A stretch of DNA of 64,000 nucleotides from Arcobacter lacus. GTDB lineage: Bacteria; Campylobacterota; Campylobacteria; Campylobacterales; Arcobacteraceae. Position numbers and translations under genes: made by a program. Positions 53,261 through 63,341 of the stretch are shown here, in pieces (position 1 is the stretch's first letter; the number at the start of each line of letters is the position of its first letter). The DNA lies in assembly GCF_003063295.1 (NCBI RefSeq), contig NZ_MUXF01000019.1, positions 117,909 to 181,908 of the forward strand, read 5' to 3'. The notes beneath the pieces are model-generated. The model saw only the letters and a list, made by a program, of their open reading frames with translations. It had not been told where the DNA came from and did not search any database.

Positions 53261-54099
53261 TGTCAAATCAAGATATCCGAGATGAAGAATTAATAACTCA
53301 AATAAAAGCCTTACCAAAAGATTTTTTAGAAGAACTAAAAAATGAAGTAAAACTAAATAGAGAAAAAGAAAATAGAAAAAGAAGATTTTTAAGACGAATA
53401 ATTCCTCTTGTTGCTGCCTGTATTTTAAGTGTTGTATCTGTTTCGCTTTTTGTAGATTTTCCAACTTATTCAAAAGAGTATTTAGCTTCAAACAAAGTAC
53501 AAAATGATATTTTATTACCTGATAATTCAAAAATATATTTAGATGCAAATACAACTATAAATGTTAAATATTATAAAAATAAAAGAGTAATAAATCTATC
53601 AAATGGAAAAGCAATATTTGAAGTAACTTCAAATGAATCTCAGCCTTTTATAGTAAATACAAAACGAATAAATGTAAAAGTTTTAGGTACAAAGTTTGAA
53701 GTTGTAAATCTTGAAGATAAATTACAAGTAAATGTTTTAGAAGGGAAAGTTCAAGTTTCAAAAGCGCAAAATGATAAAGAGTTAGCAGTAGTTACAAAAG
53801 GGCAATCTTTACAACTTGATAAAAATGCAAATTTAGTTAGTCAAAATAGCGTAAATATCGAGAAAATGCTCCAATGGAAAGATGGAAAATATAGTTTTCA
53901 ACAAACAAGTTTAAATGAAGTATTAAATGAGTTCTCAAAACATTTAGATATAAATATAGTTTTTGAAAAAGAAAAAGCAAAACTATACCCAATAAGTGGG
54001 AATTTTGAAGTCAAACATTTTGATAACTTTTTAAAAGTTTTACCTATAATACATCCAGTTAAAGTTGAAAATAAAGATAATATTATTGTTATAAAATAA
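53260..54099 (+). CDS. FecR-type anti-sigma factor (cassette 2), short N-terminus
   Basis: This 279-residue FecR protein has a charged cytoplasmic N-terminus of about 45 residues, one membrane span (IPLVAACILSVVSVSLFV) and a FecR domain (DILLPDNSKIYLDANTTINVKYY, NVKVLGTKFEVVN). The C-terminal DUF4974-like part contains QQTSLNEVLNEFSKHLDINIVFE. Compared with the first cassette's FecR (320 residues) it lacks a clear DUF4880 region at the N-terminus. How it holds its sigma factor may therefore differ. It lies between sigma and receptor genes in the standard order. Confidence 0.9.
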   Translation: MSNQDIRDEELITQIKALPKDFLEELKNEVKLNREKENRKRRFLRRIIPLVAACILSVVSVSLFVDFPTYSKEYLASNKVQNDILLPDNSKIYLDANTTINVKYYKNKRVINLSNGKAIFEVTSNESQPFIVNTKRINVKVLGTKFEVVNLEDKLQVNVLEGKVQVSKAQNDKELAVVTKGQSLQLDKNANLVSQNSVNIEKMLQWKDGKYSFQQTSLNEVLNEFSKHLDINIVFEKEKAKLYPISGNFEVKHFDNFLKVLPIIHPVKVENKDNIIVIK

Positions 54100-54137
54100 A
54101 AATTTCAAAATTTGATGTCAGAGATAGTAAACTTTTT

Positions 54138-54171
54138 CGTCTTCTTTTATAGAGAGTAATTCTCATAATTA
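54138..54171 (+). promoter_or_regulatory. Candidate ECF-sigma promoter/operator before fecA2
   Basis: CGTCTT (54138-54143) is followed 13 bases later by TAATTCTCATAATTA (54157-54171), the same pair of elements as before fecA1 (22925-22960 on the minus strand). Placement is 27-60 bases before the receptor ATG. Confidence 0.5.
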
Positions 54172-54197
54172 TATTTATAAGTCAAAGGAGATAGAAA

Positions 54198-56552
54198 ATG
54201 AGTCTATTAAAAAAATCATTAATAGCACCAAGCTTAGCCATACTTCTGGCTACAAACTTATATTCAGCAAATTATACTGTTGATACTACAAATGCCACAA
54301 AAGCTATTGAAAAAATATCAGAGCTTTCAAATATACCTTTTATTGTGGATACAAATATTTTAAATGGTAAAAATACAAATAAAATACAAAATGTGCAAAA
54401 TTTAGATGAAGCTTTAAAACTCATGTTTGAAGGAACAGGACTTGAAGCAGTAGTAAAAAACAATACAATTGTTATAAAAAAAATTGAAGGTAAAGGTACA
54501 GTTTTAGAGCCAATTTCAGTTAATGATAAATATTTAGGAAATATTACAGAAAATAGTGATTCATATACAACAGGAAGTATGAGAACTGCTACAAAACTTG
54601 ATTTATCTATAAGAGAAACTCCGCAATCTGTTATGGTAATAAGCCAACAAATGTTAGAAGATAGAAAAACTGATGAATTTTATTCTTTGATAAAAAAAGT
54701 AACTGGTGTGTCAGTATCTGAAGGATTTGATGGAAGAGCAACCTATTATTCAAGAGGATTTGACCTTGATTATTATTTACTAGATGGACTTCCTGTAACA
54801 CAAAATTGGTATACAATAAATAATTATAATATGGATGCTTACGATAGAGTCGAAATTGTAAAAGGTGCAAATGGACTTATGGTAGGTGCAGGAAATCCTG
54901 CTGTTTCTATAAATATGGTAAGAAAACATGCAAATAGTAAAGTATTTAAAGGTGATATAGAAGCAAGTGCAGGTTCTTGGGATATGTACAAACTAAAAAC
55001 AGATATTCAAACTCCTTTAAATGAAGATGGAAGTGTTAGAGCAAGATTAGTAGCAAGTTATAAAGATAAAAACTCTTTTGTAGATAAAACTAGTCAAGAA
55101 AATAGTTTAGTTTATGGTGTAGTTGATACTGATATTACAGATAATACTACGATATCAGCTGGTGCAAGCTATGAAGAGAATAATAGAGATGGTATTATGG
55201 GTGGAGGTTCTTCTTTACCTGCATTTTATAGTGATGGAACAAAAACTGATTTTAGCCGTTCTAAAAGTTATAACTTCGATTGGAGTGAATGGAATACAAG
55301 TATAACTTCATATTTTACAGATATAAAACACTACTTTGATAATGATATTTTATTAAATGCTGCATACTCTCATAATGAAATTTATACAAAAGATAGAAAT
55401 TTTACAAATATTCAAGGTACTTTAAATAAAGATGGTTCTGGTTTAACTGCTGGTTATGGTAAATATCCTGAAAAGATTAAAAAAGATAGTATAGATATTT
55501 ATGCTTCTATCCCATTTGAATTAGCAAAAAAAGAACATGAAATAATTGTAGGAACGCAATATAATAGAGAAAATGATAAAAAGTATAAACCAGAATTTAC
55601 AGGAAAATACAATATTACTAATTATTTCACTCAAGATGGTAGTGAGTTTGTGAATGAGCCAAATTTGGGGAGAAATATTTTAAGACAAGATGCAGATACA
55701 GAACAAAAATCGGTTTATCTTACTGGAAAATTTGAATTAGTGGATGATTTAAAACTAATTCTTGGTTCAAGACTTACAACTTGGGAATATGATAGTTATA
55801 GTTGGGATACAAATAGCAGAACAAAATATGACCATGACAATGTATTTACACCTTTTGTTGGTTTAGTTTATGATATAGATGAAAATCACTCAGCTTATAT
55901 GAGTTATACAGATATTTTTCTACCACAAGGTAATGTTAGAGATAAAAGTGGCTCTATCTTAGATCCAAAAGAAGGAAGCAATTATGAAGTTGGTATCAAG
56001 GGGGAATATTTTGATAAAAAGTTAAATGCTGGATTAACTCTATTTAGATTAGAGCAAGATAATGTTGCAGAATCAATACCTGGTGAATTTGTAAATGGTT
56101 CAGGAGGAACAGAACAAGCTTATAAAAGTATGGAAGGTGTAACTTCAAAAGGAATCGAACTTGAAATTGGTGGAGAAATCACTGATAATTGGGATATTAG
56201 CGCAGGATTTACTCATTTTGAAGCAAAAGATGCTAATAAAGAGAAAGTGAATACGACTATACCAAGAAATAATATAAATATCTTTACAAAATATACAATA
56301 AATGATTTTAGTTTTGGAGCAGGAATAAACTGGAAAAGTAAAGGATATAGTAAATCTGCTACAAGAGAAATCACTCAAGATGCTTATGCAGTTGTTGATT
56401 TGATGGCTTCATATAAATTTAGTAAAAATTTATCAACACAACTAAATATCAATAATTTATTTGATAAAACATATTATATTGGATATAGTACGTCTAGTTA
56501 TAATTATGGTGATCCTGTTAATGGTATAATAAGCATGAAATATTCATTTTAA
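54198..56552 (+). CDS. TonB-dependent siderophore receptor with STN domain (cassette 2)
   Basis: This 784-residue outer-membrane receptor has a signal peptide (cleavage near LYSA), a STN signalling domain (about 27-95; NATKAIEKISELSNIPFIVD), a plug (RETPQSVMVISQQMLEDRK) and a beta-barrel ending SMKYSF. STN plus the adjacent sigma/FecR genes indicates cell-surface signalling coupled to uptake. Barrel segments (YDIDENHSAYMSYTDIFLPQGN, EGSNYEVGIKGEYF) are of the FpvA/FhuE siderophore type. The ligand is not identifiable. It has an AAAGGAG site and a terminator after it. Confidence 0.92.
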   Translation: MSLLKKSLIAPSLAILLATNLYSANYTVDTTNATKAIEKISELSNIPFIVDTNILNGKNTNKIQNVQNLDEALKLMFEGTGLEAVVKNNTIVIKKIEGKGTVLEPISVNDKYLGNITENSDSYTTGSMRTATKLDLSIRETPQSVMVISQQMLEDRKTDEFYSLIKKVTGVSVSEGFDGRATYYSRGFDLDYYLLDGLPVTQNWYTINNYNMDAYDRVEIVKGANGLMVGAGNPAVSINMVRKHANSKVFKGDIEASAGSWDMYKLKTDIQTPLNEDGSVRARLVASYKDKNSFVDKTSQENSLVYGVVDTDITDNTTISAGASYEENNRDGIMGGGSSLPAFYSDGTKTDFSRSKSYNFDWSEWNTSITSYFTDIKHYFDNDILLNAAYSHNEIYTKDRNFTNIQGTLNKDGSGLTAGYGKYPEKIKKDSIDIYASIPFELAKKEHEIIVGTQYNRENDKKYKPEFTGKYNITNYFTQDGSEFVNEPNLGRNILRQDADTEQKSVYLTGKFELVDDLKLILGSRLTTWEYDSYSWDTNSRTKYDHDNVFTPFVGLVYDIDENHSAYMSYTDIFLPQGNVRDKSGSILDPKEGSNYEVGIKGEYFDKKLNAGLTLFRLEQDNVAESIPGEFVNGSGGTEQAYKSMEGVTSKGIELEIGGEITDNWDISAGFTHFEAKDANKEKVNTTIPRNNINIFTKYTINDFSFGAGINWKSKGYSKSATREITQDAYAVVDLMASYKFSKNLSTQLNINNLFDKTYYIGYSTSSYNYGDPVNGIISMKYSF

Positions 56553-56561
56553 TTTTTAAAA

Positions 56562-56597
56562 AAACTTGTAATTATAAAAATATAGTTACAGGTTTTT
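56562..56597 (+). terminator. Intrinsic terminator after fecA2
   Basis: A 10-bp stem (AAACTTGTAA / TTACAGGTTT with one G-T pair) closes on an AT-rich loop and is followed by TTTTAAT. Confidence 0.6.
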
Positions 56598-56721
56598 AAT
56601 ACTCAAATTCTTCTCAAAAATGCATACAATATATACATTTATTAAAAAAAGTTCTATTTTAATTAAGTTTTTTTTATAAAAGAAGAGTGTATCCTAATCT
56701 ATCTAATTTAAAAGAAAATAC

Positions 56722-58161
56722 ATGCTGTTAAAATCAAAATACAAAGTTGTTGTACTAATCACTGTTTTATTAATCTTTTTTTCTATATTACTTTCATTTA
56801 TAAATTATATAGTTTCATTAAGAAGTGCTCAAAGCCAGTTAAAAGAACAAGCTTTACCCTTATCTTTAGACAATATTTATACAGATATACAAAAAAATAT
56901 CATTCAACCATACTTAGTTTCTTCTATGATGGCAAATGATACTTTCGTTCAAGAATGGCTTGCAAATGATGAAGAAAATAATCAAAGAATAGAAAGATAC
57001 CTAGAAGCTATCAAAAATAAATATGATATGTTTAATACATTTTTAGTGTCAGATAAAACAAAAAATTACTATACTCAAAGTGGTTTTGTAGAAAAAGTAG
57101 ATGAAAATAATCCAACGGATAAGTGGTATTTTAATTTTAAAAATACTCAAAACAAACATGAAATAAATTTAGATTTCAATGAACATTTATCAAATAATCT
57201 AATTATGTTTATAAATTACAAAATTTTTGACAAAGAGTATCACTTTTTAGGAGCTACTGGAGTTGCTATCAAAATCTCGTATATTGATGATTTACTAAAA
57301 TCTTTTAGATCAAAACATAAGTTTATTGTTACTTTTTTTAATGAAGATGGAAAAGTTGTTCTATCTGAAAGACAAATAAATAGTAAAAAAAATTTAGATG
57401 AATATGAAGGTTTGAAAGAGTATAAAGATGTTATTTTATCAAAAAAAGCAAATACGATTGAATATTCAAATAAAGGAAATAGATATATTTTAAATACAAA
57501 ATATATTCCTGAATTAGATTTATATTTAACTATTGAAGCAAATTTAAGTGATTTTACAAAAGATGCTCATGATGTATTTTATTTGAACTTATTAGGTTCA
57601 ATTTTTGTTACATCTATTATCTCAATTCTTATTTCTTTAATAATAAAAAACTATAGTAAAAAATTAGAGTATCTTTTAGTTTATGACCCTTTAACAAATA
57701 TTCCAAATAGAAGAGATTTTGAAGAAAAACTAAAAAATCAAATATTATTGAAAAAAAGAAAAGAGACTGAAATATCTTTAATATTTTTAGATGTAGATAA
57801 CTTCAAAAGAATAAATGATCAATTTGGTCATCAAAAAGGTGATTTAGTTTTAAAAAGAGTTGCTAATATTTTGGCTTCTGGTATTAGAGAAACTGATTTA
57901 ATCGCAAGATGGGGTGGAGAAGAATTTATCATAGCTTTGATTGATTCACCACTTGAAAATTCAAAAATAATTTGTGAAGACTTAAGAAAAGTCATTGAAG
58001 AAGATATGGAATTGGTAGAAATTTGTTCTTTTAATGTTACTGCTAGTTTTGGTTTAACAATGGTGAAAAAACTAGAAACTAAAGAAAGTGCATTAATAAG
58101 AGTTGATGAAGCAATGTATAAATCAAAAAATAGTGGGAAAAATAAAATTACAGTATTATAA
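56722..58161 (+). CDS. Diguanylate cyclase with Cache-like sensor
   Basis: This 479-residue membrane enzyme makes cyclic di-GMP. It has an N-terminal span (10-30), a periplasmic ligand-binding region of about 240 residues (Cache-like by position; QSGFVEKVDENNPTDKWYF), a second span (about 282-305), then a GGDEF domain. The active site is GGEEF (398-402), with an RETD inhibitory site (389-392) five residues before it, so product feedback is likely. The DPLTNIPNRRDF start of the domain is typical. It lies 9 bases before the ferritin-like/VIT1 gene, so the two may form an operon. Confidence 0.93.
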   Translation: MLLKSKYKVVVLITVLLIFFSILLSFINYIVSLRSAQSQLKEQALPLSLDNIYTDIQKNIIQPYLVSSMMANDTFVQEWLANDEENNQRIERYLEAIKNKYDMFNTFLVSDKTKNYYTQSGFVEKVDENNPTDKWYFNFKNTQNKHEINLDFNEHLSNNLIMFINYKIFDKEYHFLGATGVAIKISYIDDLLKSFRSKHKFIVTFFNEDGKVVLSERQINSKKNLDEYEGLKEYKDVILSKKANTIEYSNKGNRYILNTKYIPELDLYLTIEANLSDFTKDAHDVFYLNLLGSIFVTSIISILISLIIKNYSKKLEYLLVYDPLTNIPNRRDFEEKLKNQILLKKRKETEISLIFLDVDNFKRINDQFGHQKGDLVLKRVANILASGIRETDLIARWGGEEFIIALIDSPLENSKIICEDLRKVIEEDMELVEICSFNVTASFGLTMVKKLETKESALIRVDEAMYKSKNSGKNKITVL

Positions 58162-58170
58162 AGGGAAAAA

Positions 58171-59055
58171 ATGAATATTATCTCATCAGATAAAGAAAAA
58201 CTAAAAAAAGCTCTAAAACAACAACAAAACGAGATAAATGATTATACTATTTATAAAGCCTTATCTCTTTTTCAAAAAAATGAAGAAAATAAAAAAATAT
58301 TTGAAAAAATTGCAAATGAAGAAAAAAGTCACTACGATTTTTGGGTAAAAATCACAAATAAACAATTGAAAGCACAAAATATAATAGTATTTTGGTATCT
58401 TTTTCTTGTAAAAATTTTTGGTACATCTTTTGCTTTAAAATCTTTAGAAAAAAGAGAAGCTGGAGCAGAAGAGTTTTATAAAGAACTTTTTGAAATATAT
58501 CCAGAATCACGAAATATTTATAAACAAGAAACTGAACATGAATTTGCTCTTATTGATATGTTGCATGATAAAAAACTTATTTATGCAGGTGCAATAGTTT
58601 TAGGTATGAATGATGCTTTAGTTGAGTTAACAGGGACATTAAGTGGTATTGCTTTTGCTTTTGACAAAAGTTTAGTTGTTGGACTTACTGGACTTATCAT
58701 GGGAATAGCTGCTTCGCTGTCAATGGCCGGTTCAGCATATCTTGAAGCAAAAGAAAATCCAAGTGAACTTATAAAACCTCTAACGTATTCACTTTATACT
58801 GGAGTTTCATATATTCTTACAACTGCTATTTTAGTAATTCCATTTTTCATATTTGATTCTATTATCGAATCTTTAATTTTAATGTTTATTTGTGCATTTA
58901 TTGCTATTGTTTCATATAATTTTTATATAAGTGTTGCAAAAGATTTAAGTTTTACAAAAAGAATTTTACAAATGTCAGCTATAACTTTTGGTGTTGCAAT
59001 AATCTCATTTTTGATTGGGTATTTAGTAAAATATTACTTTGGAATAGAAATTTAA
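58171..59055 (+). CDS. Ferritin-like/VIT1 fusion, probable MbfA-type iron exporter
   Basis: This 294-residue protein has an N-terminal erythrin/rubrerythrin-like di-iron domain (about 1-130; carboxylate/histidine motifs NEEKSHYDFW and KQETEHEFALIDML). The C-terminal VIT1/CCC1 membrane domain has GAIVLGMNDALVELTGTLSGIAFA and GIAASLSMAGSAYLEAKE. The arrangement is that of MbfA (membrane-bound ferritin A), which exports iron and protects against peroxide in Bradyrhizobium and Agrobacterium. It lies downstream of an iron-uptake cassette and a diguanylate cyclase. Manganese rather than iron export cannot be excluded. Confidence 0.9.
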   Translation: MNIISSDKEKLKKALKQQQNEINDYTIYKALSLFQKNEENKKIFEKIANEEKSHYDFWVKITNKQLKAQNIIVFWYLFLVKIFGTSFALKSLEKREAGAEEFYKELFEIYPESRNIYKQETEHEFALIDMLHDKKLIYAGAIVLGMNDALVELTGTLSGIAFAFDKSLVVGLTGLIMGIAASLSMAGSAYLEAKENPSELIKPLTYSLYTGVSYILTTAILVIPFFIFDSIIESLILMFICAFIAIVSYNFYISVAKDLSFTKRILQMSAITFGVAIISFLIGYLVKYYFGIEI

Positions 59056-59078
59056 AAGAGAGAGAAACTCTCTTTTAA
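59052..59078. terminator. Bidirectional terminator
   Basis: An 11-bp inverted repeat (TTAAAAGAGAG / CTCTCTTTTAA, 5-base loop) overlaps the stops of the convergent VIT1-type and BCCT genes. Confidence 0.7.
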
Positions 59079-61060
59079 TCAACAGGAACAGCTGGATTTA
59101 AACTAGAGGTATTGTTTAAAAAGTGTCTATGTTTCTCAAATTGATCTATTATATCCGTTATTATAGCATCTACATCATATCCATAAATATCATAAGTTTT
59201 ATTTCCATCTTGCAAAAATACTTCGGCTCTTGCATACTTCTTTTGCTCATTGGTAGGATTTTCATTTTCTGGATAGGCATAATCTGGCATATCATAATTT
59301 CTTGCTCGAACTTCATATATAAAATCAAAATCATTTGAGTGTTCAACTCTTAGTTTTGAAATGGCTTTTCCCTTGTCATTTGAAACTTGAACTATCCAAG
59401 AGTGTTTCTCAAGCTCATTTTTAACCGTATTCATAGCTTCAATTATATCTTCATTTATAAATTTCTTTGCCTCTTTAACTTTTGGAAATTCTATAATTCT
59501 ATTAAGTCTTAAACTCCAATTTCCAATTATACTTCCATGTCTTCCTGCATTCATATGATGTTTTAAGCTTTCACTTCTAATATACTCTAAATTTAAAGCT
59601 TTATAAACTCCCCAACAAGCAACAAGCATAACAATAGCAAAAGGTAAAGCTACCACAATAGCAGCTGATTGTAAAGCTTCAAGCCCACCAGCAACAAGCA
59701 TAGCAATAGCCACAACACCTTGAGAAAGCGCCCAAAAAACTCTTTGCCAAACGGGATTATATATCTTTCCTCCACTTGATATTGTATCAACTACAAGAGC
59801 GCCACTATCTGAAGATGTTATAAAAAATATACCAACCAAAATTATTGCAAAAAATGAAGTTATTGTAGAAAAAGGATAGTGTTCTAAAAACTTAAAAAGT
59901 GCAATAGTTACATCACTTGAAACAGCTGATGCTAAAGTAGTATATCCTTCATTTATTATAGAATATAAAGCACTATTTCCAAACACAGTCATCCAAAGAA
60001 AAGAAAAACCCACAGGTACAAATAAAACTCCAACAACAAACTCTCTTATGGTTCTTCCTCTTGAAATTCGAGATATAAACATTCCTACAAATGGAGCCCA
60101 AGAAATCCACCAAGCCCAATAAAATAGTGTCCAAGAACTAATCCAAGATGATTTTTCTTCATAAGCATATAAATTAAAAGTTTTTTCTACAACACTTGAT
60201 AAATATGTTCCAACATTTTGAACAAAAGCATTTAAAAGATGAAATGTTGGACCAGCAATAAATACAAATAAAAGTAAAAAAAAAGCCAAATATACATTTA
60301 GAATAGATAACTTTTTAACTCCACTATCAAGACCTAATACAGCCGAAGCTAAAGCTATTGCACAAATAAGAACAATTAAAATAATTTGTGTATTAAGCCC
60401 AACTTCTATGTTAAAAACATAGTTTAATCCAGAATTTATTTGTAAAACTCCAAATCCTAAAGTTGTAGCAACACCAAATATTGTTCCTAAAACTGCAATA
60501 ATATCAACACTATGTCCAATTTTTCCATATATTTTATCACCAATTAAAGGATAAAGTGCCGAACGAATAGTCAAAGGAAGTCCATGTCTAAAGGAAAAAT
60601 AAGCTAAAACCAAACCAACTATTGCATAAATAGCCCAAGCGTTTAATCCCCAGTGAAAAAATACTATTCCCATAGCATCTTTTGCAGATTGAATACTTTG
60701 TTCACCTACGGGTGGATTTGTATAGTGAACTATTGGTTCAGCAACTCCCCAGAACATTATTCCTATACCCATTCCAGCAGAAAAAAGCATAGAAAACCAA
60801 GAAAAATTAGAGTAATCGGGTTTTGATTGATCAGGACCTAGTTTGAATTTACCAAATGGTGAGAAAGCTAAAAATAGAGCGAAAATAGTAAAAATTGCAA
60901 CACTTAACATATAAAGCCAACCAAATTTATCAGCTATAAAATTTTTGGTGGTGGTAAAAATATCCTTGGATAAAGCAGGATTGATAAAAGTAAATACTAC
61001 CAATAAGGTAATAAAGACGACTGCGGGTATAAAAACAGGTTTTAAAACTGTTGATTTCAT
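59075..61060 (-). CDS. BCCT family betaine/carnitine/choline transporter
   Basis: This 661-residue secondary transporter has twelve predicted membrane helices and the BCCT hallmark WAWWISWAPFVGMFISRISRGRTIREF, which carries the conserved tryptophans and the substrate/sodium region. GMGIGIMFWGVAEP is the helix-3 motif. A long cytoplasmic C-terminal tail of about 130 residues could have regulatory function, as in osmo-sensing BetP-type proteins. Glycine betaine or choline is the likely substrate, for osmoprotection. It is a single gene with AAGGAG upstream. Confidence 0.92.
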   Translation of the reverse strand: MKSTVLKPVFIPAVVFITLLVVFTFINPALSKDIFTTTKNFIADKFGWLYMLSVAIFTIFALFLAFSPFGKFKLGPDQSKPDYSNFSWFSMLFSAGMGIGIMFWGVAEPIVHYTNPPVGEQSIQSAKDAMGIVFFHWGLNAWAIYAIVGLVLAYFSFRHGLPLTIRSALYPLIGDKIYGKIGHSVDIIAVLGTIFGVATTLGFGVLQINSGLNYVFNIEVGLNTQIILIVLICAIALASAVLGLDSGVKKLSILNVYLAFFLLLFVFIAGPTFHLLNAFVQNVGTYLSSVVEKTFNLYAYEEKSSWISSWTLFYWAWWISWAPFVGMFISRISRGRTIREFVVGVLFVPVGFSFLWMTVFGNSALYSIINEGYTTLASAVSSDVTIALFKFLEHYPFSTITSFFAIILVGIFFITSSDSGALVVDTISSGGKIYNPVWQRVFWALSQGVVAIAMLVAGGLEALQSAAIVVALPFAIVMLVACWGVYKALNLEYIRSESLKHHMNAGRHGSIIGNWSLRLNRIIEFPKVKEAKKFINEDIIEAMNTVKNELEKHSWIVQVSNDKGKAISKLRVEHSNDFDFIYEVRARNYDMPDYAYPENENPTNEQKKYARAEVFLQDGNKTYDIYGYDVDAIITDIIDQFEKHRHFLNNTSSLNPAVPVD

Positions 61061-61130
61061 AATTCTCCTTTTTATGTAATGTCTTCTAAAATAACAAAGC
61101 TTTTCTTAAGATAGAGTTACTAAAGAGAAT

Positions 61131-61166
61131 AAAACAGGTCTTTGAGATAGTTCAAAGCCCTATTTT
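61131..61166 (-). terminator. Probable terminator after the CPA2 antiporter gene
   Basis: On the minus strand an imperfect hairpin (AAAATAGGGCTTTGA ... TCAAAGACCTGTTTT) ends in TTTT. It lies about 65 bases downstream of the antiporter stop. Confidence 0.45.
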
Positions 61167-61231
61167 ATAGAGAGTTTTAAAAGATTCAAAATTTAGGTTA
61201 TATCTATGTAGATTTAAAAAATGAAAATATT

Positions 61232-62848
61232 TCACTTCTTACAATTTTCATAATCTATTGCTGCTTCTTCAACCAACAATCGCCCTACTTCAGTGTGAGC
61301 ATGAACAAATCTTTTTATATTTAAATCTTTTAATTGAAGTTTTTCTTCCACTGATTCAATTTTTAATAAAATACTAGCCTCTTTATGAAAATTCAAAACA
61401 GCTTCACAAATCAATCTTTTTCTAGGAGTATCACTAACAGTTACGATAACGCTAGAAGCTTCATCTACTTTTAAAGATTCTAAAACTTGTCTTTTATTTA
61501 AGTGTCCAAAATATGAACGATAACCTAGTTTCCTAGCTGTTAAAACTTGTCTTAAATCGTTTGTGATAATTACAAAAGGAATATTTCTTTCCGTTAAATC
61601 CATAGCTATTACTTTTCCTAAGATAGAAAATCCACAAACAACAACGTGATTTTTATCTTTTAGAGGTGTGATATTATCTGATTCAAAATAGTCTTCTGCT
61701 ATAAATGCTGATAATTTATAGATATTATTTACAATAAATGGTGTTAAAATCATAGATAAAACTGAAATCAACATTAAAAAGTCTGCTGTTTGAGCAGGTA
61801 TTATATTTTTGCTTGAAGCAAGTGTAAATATAACAAATGAAAATTCTCCGACTTGACAAAGAGAAATTGCAGTTTTTACAGAAATACTTCTATCTGATTT
61901 TCTTCTAATTATCACATAAACAACTAAAGCTTTTATTATCATAATTCCTACAAAAATAGCCAAAATCAAATGTAAATTATGGAAAAAATACAAAATATCT
62001 ATTTTTGCACCAACACTGAAAAAGAAAGTCCCTAAAAGTAAATCTTTAAAGCTTGCTATTTCTGATTCAACTTTTATACTAAAGTCTGTATCAGCGATTA
62101 TCATTCCCGCAATAAATGCACCTAAAGAGTAAGTAAAACCTAACTCTTCAGCTAAAAGTGAAGCACCAACAACAATAGATAAAACTGCTCCTAAAAATAT
62201 CTCATCCATACTACTATTTGAAGCAAATTTCAAAAGCCAATTTATGACTTTTTTACCAATTACAAACATATATAAAATAATCAAAATAGCAGAAATCAAA
62301 GTTTTTGTGATAACTTCCTCAATAGCTAAAGTATCATTTGTCAAAAAAGAGATTAAAAGTAAGATTGGAATTACAGCTAAATCTTGAAATATTAAAATTG
62401 CTGTTGCTTTTTCTCCATAAGGAGTATGAATATCTTTTGATTGTTTTAAATATGTTAAAACAATTGCTGTTGAAGATAAAGAAAATGCTAAAGCTACAAT
62501 TACTGCAACTTCAGCTTCTAACTCGAAGATATAATATCCAACTAAATAAATCAAAATAGCACTAATTGCAACTTGTAAAAAACCATTTAATAAAAGTATT
62601 TCTTTCATTCTTTTGATTTTATCAACACTTATTTCAAGTCCAATAGTAAACATCAAAAACACTATTCCAAACTCTGCAATCGCTTCTAGGGAGTCAATAT
62701 TTACTCCATTAAAATGAAACCAATAACTAAGCAAAGTCCCAGTTAAAATATATCCAATTATTTGAGAAATCCCAAATCTCTTAAAAATTATATTCAAAAC
62801 TGTAGAAACAAAAATAGCAAGAAATAGCGTAATTAAAAAATGATTCAT
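61232..62848 (-). CDS. Monovalent cation:proton antiporter, CPA2 family (KefB-like) with TrkA-N domain
   Basis: This 538-residue antiporter has twelve or so helices (about 1-385), with ISQIIGYILTGTLLSYW and FLMFTIGLEIS at the start and IFQDLAVIPILLLISF in helix 5, including the functional QD residues. A cytosolic TrkA-N (RCK) domain (about 400-530) starts VVVCGFSILGKVIAMDL, with a nucleotide-binding GxSxxG motif. KefB/KefC-type proteins move K+ out in exchange for protons under gating by glutathione adducts or nucleotides. No KefF/KefG partner is visible, so another CPA2 function (pH or Na+ control) is possible. Confidence 0.88.
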   Translation of the reverse strand: MNHFLITLFLAIFVSTVLNIIFKRFGISQIIGYILTGTLLSYWFHFNGVNIDSLEAIAEFGIVFLMFTIGLEISVDKIKRMKEILLLNGFLQVAISAILIYLVGYYIFELEAEVAVIVALAFSLSSTAIVLTYLKQSKDIHTPYGEKATAILIFQDLAVIPILLLISFLTNDTLAIEEVITKTLISAILIILYMFVIGKKVINWLLKFASNSSMDEIFLGAVLSIVVGASLLAEELGFTYSLGAFIAGMIIADTDFSIKVESEIASFKDLLLGTFFFSVGAKIDILYFFHNLHLILAIFVGIMIIKALVVYVIIRRKSDRSISVKTAISLCQVGEFSFVIFTLASSKNIIPAQTADFLMLISVLSMILTPFIVNNIYKLSAFIAEDYFESDNITPLKDKNHVVVCGFSILGKVIAMDLTERNIPFVIITNDLRQVLTARKLGYRSYFGHLNKRQVLESLKVDEASSVIVTVSDTPRKRLICEAVLNFHKEASILLKIESVEEKLQLKDLNIKRFVHAHTEVGRLLVEEAAIDYENCKK

Positions 62849-62963
62849 TGTGTTATGTTTTCCTTGAAAATTGGTCGATTATATCAAAAATTATCTTAGT
62901 TATTTTATATCGCTCAAAAATTGATATTTACTTTGATATAATTCCAAGCATAAAGGATAAATT

Positions 62964-63269
62964 ATGAAAAAAACATTTCAATTAAAAGTTACAAATAAAA
63001 ATGTAGCAAGACAAGTAGATTCAATCAAAAATGAAGTTAGAAAATATATAAAAAGAGAAAAAAGTAAAAAACTTCCAGAAGAGTTTAACATTTGGAAATT
63101 CAATTGCAAATTTGGAAAAACTTTAGAAGAAGCAAAAGAGATACCATTTACAGATATTATCAAATCAATAGATTTTGCAGCAGCTCAAGATTATGATAGT
63201 TTTTATTTAGAAATTATGGCTTTTGCTGATGTAAAAGTTATAAAAAATAATGACGAAAAAGAAGATTAA
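62964..63269 (+). CDS. DUF6172 family small protein
   Basis: This 101-residue basic protein resembles the DUF6172 family of unknown function. Conserved-looking features are the KKTFQL start, IKNEVRKYIKREKSKKLPEEFNIWKFNCKFG and DIIKSIDFAAAQDYDSFYLEIMA. The high content of lysine/arginine in the middle suggests nucleic-acid binding, but this is a guess. AAAGGA precedes the ATG at 62964. It lies 72 bases upstream of glyA on the same strand, so co-transcription is likely. Confidence 0.75.
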   Translation: MKKTFQLKVTNKNVARQVDSIKNEVRKYIKREKSKKLPEEFNIWKFNCKFGKTLEEAKEIPFTDIIKSIDFAAAQDYDSFYLEIMAFADVKVIKNNDEKED

Positions 63270-63341
63270 AAAAATAGCAATTTTTGGATTGTTTTATTCC
63301 TTCACTTTAAGTTACTATTTTAAAAATAAAAAGGAGAAGAA

